DNA of 64,000 nucleotides from Desulfovibrio oxyclinae DSM 11498 (GTDB lineage Bacteria; Desulfobacterota; Desulfovibrionia; Desulfovibrionales; Desulfovibrionaceae). Where the stretch lies: contig NZ_AQXE01000006.1 in assembly GCF_000375485.1 (NCBI RefSeq), forward strand, positions 82,964 through 146,963, in the 5' to 3' direction. The position numbers were made by a program, and so were the translations under genes. Shown piece after piece: positions 59,633-64,000 of the stretch. The stretch's first letter is position 1, and each line of letters opens with the position of its first letter. The notes beneath the pieces are model-generated. The model searched no databases and was not told where the DNA came from. It was given only the letters and a program-made list of their open reading frames with translations.

Positions 59633-60436
59633 ATGCGCCTGCAATTCATTCTGGCATTCGCCATCGTTCTTTTCGCCGCATCCACGGCTCTCGCTTCCGG
59701 GCCCACCTGCCCTTCGGAGCAGCTGGCCCAGTACAACTTCAAGGAAGACATCTGGGACGACTCCGGAAACCTCGTAGAGGACGACAGCGCCGCCTCCATG
59801 GACCAGCCCGCTGCCAAGGACTTGGCCTCGGACCCGTTCGAAGGCTGGAACCGCTTCTGGTTCCAGTTCAACGACAGCCTCTATTACGGCCTGTTCAAGC
59901 CCATCGCCAAGGGCTACGGTTACGTGGTTCCGGAAAAGCTGCGCCTGAATTTCCGCAACTTCTTCCACAATCTGCTGTTCCCGGTCCGGTTCGTGAACTG
60001 CCTCTTGCAGGGCAAATTTCAGGGTGCCGGTCTGAACATGTCCCGGTTCATGGTCAATACCGTCTTCGGTGTCGGTGGTCTGGGCGATCCGGCCTCTGCG
60101 CACAAGAAAGCTCGCCCGGAAATTGCTGACGGGAAAGAAGACTTCGGCCAGACCCTCGGCCACTGGGGCATCGGCAACGGCCCCTACCTCGTGTGGCCGA
60201 TCATGGGTCCCAGCACCGTTCGCGACACCGCAGGCTTTGCCGGAGACTACTTCGTCTCCGTGGATACCTACGTGCTGAACTTCTGGCAGGCCATTGGCTA
60301 CTTTGCATTCGGCCGCGTCAACTATCTTTCGCTCAATCTGGATCAGTACGACACTCTCAAGCAGGGTGCCATCGACCCCTATCAGGCCTTCAAGGACGCC
60401 TACCTGCGTCTGCGAGCCAAGCAAGTCGCCGAGTAG
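59633..60436 (+). CDS. mlaA: MlaA (VacJ) family outer-membrane phospholipid protein
   Basis: A 267-residue protein with the MlaA signature SDPFEGWNRFWFQFND and RFMVNTVFGVGGLGDPAS, then GPYLVWPIMGPSTVRD. E. coli MlaA is a lipoprotein; here the signal peptide ends STALASGP with no lipobox Cys at the cleavage site, so it may be released or held in the outer membrane by its own helices. Last of the mlaEFDCA genes; a STAS-domain mlaB is not present. Confidence 0.92.
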   Translation: MRLQFILAFAIVLFAASTALASGPTCPSEQLAQYNFKEDIWDDSGNLVEDDSAASMDQPAAKDLASDPFEGWNRFWFQFNDSLYYGLFKPIAKGYGYVVPEKLRLNFRNFFHNLLFPVRFVNCLLQGKFQGAGLNMSRFMVNTVFGVGGLGDPASAHKKARPEIADGKEDFGQTLGHWGIGNGPYLVWPIMGPSTVRDTAGFAGDYFVSVDTYVLNFWQAIGYFAFGRVNYLSLNLDQYDTLKQGAIDPYQAFKDAYLRLRAKQVAE

Positions 60437-60438
60437 CG

Positions 60439-60918
60439 ATGCTCATAGCCGTCATCTCCGACACGCATATGGGCGCGCCTCCGGCCTGGCTGGATGAAGT
60501 GTACGCGCGTTGGCTGGAACCGGCCGACGCGCTTCTTCATTGCGGCGACATCACCAGTCCTTCGGTCTGGTCGTACTTTCTGCAGCATCCGCAATTCCAC
60601 TGCGTACGCGGCAACTGCGACTGGGACCCGGCACTCGTGGACCAGCTCCAGCCCATGCAGACCATCGACATCGGCGGCCTCACCGTGGGCATGACGCACG
60701 GCTGGGGACCCCGTCCGCAGGTACCCGAAAAAGTAGCCGAAGCCTTTGCACCGGACTGCGACCTCGTCTGCTACGGGCACACTCACGCCCGCGACTGGTC
60801 TGTACGAAACGGACTGAGGCTCTGCAATCCCGGCAGCCTCGGAGAATCCGGCTCTCTCGCCCATATTACCGTGGCCGATGAAGGCAGCATGGACTGCCGA
60901 TTCGTCAGCGTCCGGTAA
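60439..60918 (+). CDS. YfcE/MJ0936-type metallophosphodiesterase
   Basis: A 159-residue calcineurin-like enzyme. Metal blocks in order: VISDTHMG, HCGDITS, VRGNCDWD, GMTHGWG and YGHTHARDWSV, with NPGSLGESGS at the end. This is the compact form typical of YfcE and MJ0936. It begins two bases after mlaA and is likely on the same transcript. Not related in detail to the enzyme at 23581. Confidence 0.87.
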   Translation: MLIAVISDTHMGAPPAWLDEVYARWLEPADALLHCGDITSPSVWSYFLQHPQFHCVRGNCDWDPALVDQLQPMQTIDIGGLTVGMTHGWGPRPQVPEKVAEAFAPDCDLVCYGHTHARDWSVRNGLRLCNPGSLGESGSLAHITVADEGSMDCRFVSVR

Positions 60919-60972
60919 GCCTCCGACACGCCTTTCCTCCCTCGCATCTTTACGCGAAATGGTTCGCGAGCA

Positions 60973-61001
60973 TTGTTGCACGCTTTTCAAAGTGCTATGC
61001 T
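60973..61001 (+). promoter_or_regulatory. Promoter of the SHOCT lipoprotein gene
   Basis: TTGTTG, 17 bases, TATGCT. The predicted start lies about 12 bases before the ribosome site AAGGAGGA. Confidence 0.5.
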
Positions 61002-61019
61002 CACGCGAAAGGAGGATTC

Positions 61020-61319
61020 ATGACACTTCGCACACTCATCACCGCAGTTTTTGCTGCCATTCTCACCGCCGGTTGCATGGGGCACACCCCCGGAACACCC
61101 GGAGGCTATTCCGGCCACATGGGCGGCATGCCTTTCGGCGGCTTCGGTATGATCCTGCTTGTAGCCGCCATTGGCTTGATCATCTGGATGACCATGCGCG
61201 GATCCGCTGGCCGGGACAGGAAGGAAAAGACCTCGCTGGATATCCTCAAGGAACGATACGCCAGAGGCGAAATCGACCACGAGGAATTCGAGCAGATTAA
61301 GAGCAAGCTGGAGGAATGA
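61020..61319 (+). CDS. SHOCT-domain putative lipoprotein
   Basis: A 99-residue protein. A signal sequence ends in a lipobox-like ILTAGC, followed by a Gly/Met-rich linker, one membrane helix (GFGMILLVAAIGLIIWMTM) and a C-terminal SHOCT motif (LDILKERYARGEIDHEEFEQ, IKSKLEE). SHOCT tails mediate oligomerisation. The role is unknown. The ribosome site AAGGAGGA is strong. Confidence 0.8.
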   Translation: MTLRTLITAVFAAILTAGCMGHTPGTPGGYSGHMGGMPFGGFGMILLVAAIGLIIWMTMRGSAGRDRKEKTSLDILKERYARGEIDHEEFEQIKSKLEE

Positions 61320-61410
61320 TCCGGTCCGGACCGTGCGAATGGGCAGGTGCGTGGACAGTTTTGTGGGGGCGTGGTACGTTTCCCGACCCTGTCACGATGG
61401 AGTCAACAGC

Positions 61411-62061
61411 ATGAAGTTTTCCGGCATCAACCTTCTCGACGAACTGCAACGTCCCGAACTCGAAGACCTGCGCCAGAACTTCCGGGAGCGGCGGGTCCGC
61501 AAAGGCAGTATCGTCTTTCGTCCCGACGAGGAGGAGGATCTGGTCTTCATCATCTCATCGGGGCGGGTTCGCATCTACCTTGGCTACGAGGACAAGGAAT
61601 TCACCCTCGGCATCCTCAATCCCGGCGACCTCTACTCAACCCACGCCGACTGTTACGTGCAGGCGCTGGAAGACACCGTACTGCTGACCACCGACGTGAA
61701 CTCCGTGAAAAACTGCATGGCGCAGATCCCGCTGTTCAACCGCACCATGGTCCGCGTGCTCGGCCACATCCTGAAAAACTCGTTCTCGGTCATCGACGGC
61801 CTCGTATTTCGCGACATCAACACCCGTCTCGTGGACTTTCTGCTCAAGGAGGCCGAGGACGGCACCGCGCGCAACGACGGAGCCATCGAGATCGAAACCG
61901 GGCTCACTGTCGAACAACTCTCCCAACTCCTCGGCGCTACGCGCCAAACCGTTTCCACGCTTATCAACAACCTCGTCCGCGACGGACTCATTGAAAAAAT
62001 TGGCCGCTCGAAATGGTTGCTGCCGGATCCGGAAGGTCTCCGCGCCAGAGTCGAAGCATGA
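61411..62061 (+). CDS. cooA: Crp/Fnr-family regulator, CooA-like CO sensor
   Basis: A 216-residue regulator with an N-terminal cyclic-nucleotide-type beta barrel and a C-terminal winged helix (LTVEQLSQLLGATRQTVSTL). It aligns with Rhodospirillum rubrum CooA: RVRIYLGYEDKEFTLGILNP against RLRVYLVGEEREISLFYLTS. The heme His77 equivalent is kept (His78 in GDLYSTHADC), whereas the Cys75 position is Ser and the N-terminus lacks Pro2. ATG 61411 follows GGAG. It sits directly before cooS, which carries a CooA box, so it probably activates cooS when CO binds. Confidence 0.82.
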   Translation: MKFSGINLLDELQRPELEDLRQNFRERRVRKGSIVFRPDEEEDLVFIISSGRVRIYLGYEDKEFTLGILNPGDLYSTHADCYVQALEDTVLLTTDVNSVKNCMAQIPLFNRTMVRVLGHILKNSFSVIDGLVFRDINTRLVDFLLKEAEDGTARNDGAIEIETGLTVEQLSQLLGATRQTVSTLINNLVRDGLIEKIGRSKWLLPDPEGLRARVEA

Positions 62062-62105
62062 CGCGCCGGCCCGCGGAAGAACTTTTTCGGATTTTATACC
62101 TGCAA

Positions 62106-62121
62106 TGTCGGATATCCGACA
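62106..62121. promoter_or_regulatory. CooA box in front of cooS
   Basis: TGTCGGATATCCGACA is a perfect 16-base palindrome matching the CooA site pattern TGTC(A/G)-N6-CGACA. A TACAGT -10 box (62143-62148) places its centre near -41.5, the expected position for class II activation. The ribosome site and cooS ATG follow. Confidence 0.8.
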
Positions 62122-62215
62122 AAAACTTGTGCCGGAATTGTCTACAGTAAACTCCGAGGCTCTCAGCCTCGCGCCGTAGATGACATAACGCCCAACCCAT
62201 CGGGAGGTAAGAGGT

Positions 62216-64000
62216 ATGGCAAAGGAACCTCGTCCGGTAGAAGAACTGTCCATCTGGAAAGATGCGCAGGCCATGATGAAAAAGGCCCGGGCCGAAGGAA
62301 TCGAAACGGTTCACGAACGGCTCCAGCAGCAGACGCCCCACTGTAAATTCTGCGAACTCGGCGTCAGTTGCCGAATCTGTACCATGGGGCCGTGCAAGAT
62401 CACTCCCAAGGCACCGCGCGGCGTCTGCGGCGCGGACGCCGACGTCATTGTCGCACGCAATTTCGGACGCTTCATCGCGGGCGGCTCGGCCGGGCATTCC
62501 GACCACGGCCGCGACCTCATTGAAGTGCTCGAAGCCATCGTGGAAGGCGACACCAAGGATTATTCCATTTCGGATGAAAACAAACTGCGCGCCATTGCCG
62601 CGGAAGTCGGTGTGGAGACCGAAGGCCGCGAAATCATGGACGTTGCCCGCGACGCGGTCGAAGTGTTCTTCGGCGACTTCGGCAGCCGCAAGAAGCAGGT
62701 GGCGTTCCTGAGCCGTGTGCCTGAAAAACGCCGCCAGATATGGGACAGGATCGGCATGACCCCGCGCGGCGTAGACCGTGAAATCGCCGAGATGATGCAC
62801 CGCACGCACATGGGCTGCGACAACGACGCGCCCAACACCATGGTGCACGCGGCCCGCACCTCGCTCTCCGACGGCTGGGCCGGTTCCATGATCGGCACGG
62901 AGCTTTCCGACGTGATCTTCGGAACGCCCACGCCTTCCATGTCCGAGGCCAACCTCGGCGTCATCAAGGAAGACAAGGTCAACCTGCTGGTGCATGGCCA
63001 CAACCCGGTGGTCTCCGAGATGGTTCTTGCCGCCGCACGCGAGCCCGAACTCATCAAGGAAGCCGAGGCGCTCGGCGCCAAGGGCATCAACGTGGCGGGG
63101 CTCTGCTGCACCGGCAACGAGCTGCTCATGCGCCAGGGCATTCCCATGGCGGGCAACCACCTCATGACCGAGCTGGCCCTGCTCACCGGCGCTGTGGAAG
63201 CCGTGGTGGTGGACTACCAGTGCATCATGCCGAGCCTCGTGCAGATCGCAGGCTGCTACCACACCCGCTTCATCGACACCGCTCAAAAGGCCCGCTTCAC
63301 CGGCGCCATCCATTACGATATCCACCCGCACAACGCCATGGAACAGGCGCGCGACATCGTGCGGCTGGCCATCAAGGCCTACGCCGAACGCGATGCCTCC
63401 CGCGTGGACATCCCGTGCGAGCCCGTGAAGCTCATGACCGGCTTCTCCAACGAGGCCGTCATCGGCGCCCTCGGCGGCAGCCTGACCCCGCTGGTGGACG
63501 CCATCAAGGCGGGCGACATTCGCGGCGCCGTCGGCATCGTGGGCTGCAACAACCCCAAGTTCCAGCAGGACTCCATGAACGTGGGGCTCGCCAAGGAACT
63601 CATCAAGAAAGATATCCTCGTGCTGGCAACCGGCTGCGTGACCACCGCGGCAGGCAAGGCCGGACTGCTGGTGCCCGAAGCCATCGAGATGGCCGGCCCC
63701 GGCCTCAAGAAGGTCTGCGGCTCGCTCGGCATCCCGCCGGTTCTGCATTACGGCTCCTGCGTGGACAACTCCCGCATCCTGCAACTGTGCGCCGCGCTCG
63801 CCAACGAGATAGGCGTGGACATCAGCGACCTGCCCGTGGGCGCGTCCTCGCCCGAATGGTATTCGGAAAAGGCCGCCGCCATCGGCCTGTACGCCGTGGC
63901 CAGCGGCATCTACACCCACCTCGGCCATCCGCCGAACATCCTCGGCTCCGAGACCGTGACCAATATCGCCACCTCGGGGCTTGAAGATCTGGTGGGTGCC
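62216..64000 (+). CDS. cooS: Anaerobic carbon monoxide dehydrogenase catalytic subunit (partial)
   Basis: About 595 codons are visible before the right edge; CooS is usually about 630. The N-terminal clusters are in HCKFCELGVSCRICTMGPC, with PRGVCGADAD after it. C-cluster regions appear as GLCCTGNELLMRQ, IVGCNNPKFQQDS, VLATGCVTTAAGKAG and HYGSCVDNSRI. It oxidises CO to CO2 at a Ni-Fe-S centre. GGGAGG precedes the ATG at 62216. A cooC-type nickel chaperone may follow outside the window. Confidence 0.95.
   Translation, partial: MAKEPRPVEELSIWKDAQAMMKKARAEGIETVHERLQQQTPHCKFCELGVSCRICTMGPCKITPKAPRGVCGADADVIVARNFGRFIAGGSAGHSDHGRDLIEVLEAIVEGDTKDYSISDENKLRAIAAEVGVETEGREIMDVARDAVEVFFGDFGSRKKQVAFLSRVPEKRRQIWDRIGMTPRGVDREIAEMMHRTHMGCDNDAPNTMVHAARTSLSDGWAGSMIGTELSDVIFGTPTPSMSEANLGVIKEDKVNLLVHGHNPVVSEMVLAAAREPELIKEAEALGAKGINVAGLCCTGNELLMRQGIPMAGNHLMTELALLTGAVEAVVVDYQCIMPSLVQIAGCYHTRFIDTAQKARFTGAIHYDIHPHNAMEQARDIVRLAIKAYAERDASRVDIPCEPVKLMTGFSNEAVIGALGGSLTPLVDAIKAGDIRGAVGIVGCNNPKFQQDSMNVGLAKELIKKDILVLATGCVTTAAGKAGLLVPEAIEMAGPGLKKVCGSLGIPPVLHYGSCVDNSRILQLCAALANEIGVDISDLPVGASSPEWYSEKAAAIGLYAVASGIYTHLGHPPNILGSETVTNIATSGLEDLVGA

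Noticed and set aside
61988..63928. A 646-codon minus-strand frame opposite cooS
   Set aside because: An antisense shadow of cooS; His- and Ala-rich composition typical of GC-skewed antisense frames.

Overview
The window is about 60% GC and gene-dense, with most genes in short operons. It looks like a chromosomal segment of a sulfate-reducing deltaproteobacterium of the Desulfovibrio/Pseudodesulfovibrio group. The pointers are an archaeal-type aromatic pathway enzyme (2-amino-3,7-dideoxy-heptulosonate synthase), a split ferredoxin-rich glutamate synthase, a CooA-like regulator beside a CooS carbon monoxide dehydrogenase, an incomplete mannose-type PTS beside ptsH and ptsI, and several small proteins I cannot name. 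I see no prophage, transposase, CRISPR array, rRNA or tRNA gene.

Layout. 1-2 kb: cheX and a HEAT-repeat/receiver protein (minus, cut by the left edge). 2.2-6.2 kb: transporters (MFS, AEC), a metallo-beta-lactamase-fold hydrolase, a hypothetical and a gamma-glutamylcyclotransferase-like protein. 6.2-9.3 kb (minus): aroA'-type synthase and trpB, each preceded by an attenuator with its own leader peptide (Phe-rich and Trp-rich). 9.3-13 kb: MATE transporter and PAS histidine kinase. 13-17.2 kb (minus): lepA-lepB and an MFS exporter. 17.3-19.3 kb: a small membrane protein, a LysE exporter and a hypothetical. 19.3-20.75 kb: a tandem array of structured non-coding repeats. 20.8-23.4 kb (minus): rlmN, a two-helix mini-protein, pgeF and 5-formyl-THF cyclo-ligase. 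23.6-26.2 kb: metallophosphoesterase, rlmH, a small protein and an iron alcohol dehydrogenase. 26.3-31.6 kb: PAS-GGDEF protein, a small membrane protein, an Na+-coupled NSS transporter and a WecE-type sugar aminotransferase. 32-37.2 kb: three-gene split glutamate synthase operon. 37.2-37.8 kb: another copy of the repeat in the opposite orientation. 37.8-42 kb (minus): phosphomannomutase, a YkgJ-type protein, a MacA-like adaptor and an ABC ATPase, with no permease. 42-48.3 kb (plus): hflK-hflC, a CI-like repressor, a PleD-like GGDEF protein, panB and a Gate-domain membrane protein. 48.3-48.8 kb: an ORF-free gap with a strong sigma-54 promoter. 48.8-55.1 kb (minus): a long operon yraN, rsmI, bioB, bioY, PTS IID, HPr, enzyme I, smpB. 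55.2-61.3 kb: HD hydrolase, periplasmic binding protein, mlaEFDCA lipid transport operon, phosphodiesterase and a SHOCT lipoprotein. 61.4-64 kb: cooA-like regulator, a CooA box, and cooS running off the right edge.

The most notable signals are regulatory or non-coding. Two amino-acid leader peptides share the same promoter-to-ATG geometry (TTGACA-N30-ATG), which implies leaderless transcripts. A repeat family shows pairing-preserving changes between copies. A sigma-54 promoter with upstream inverted repeats has no supported gene after it. A CooA box sits at the expected distance in front of cooS.

Family assignments rest on motifs read by eye. No database search or folding calculation was run.
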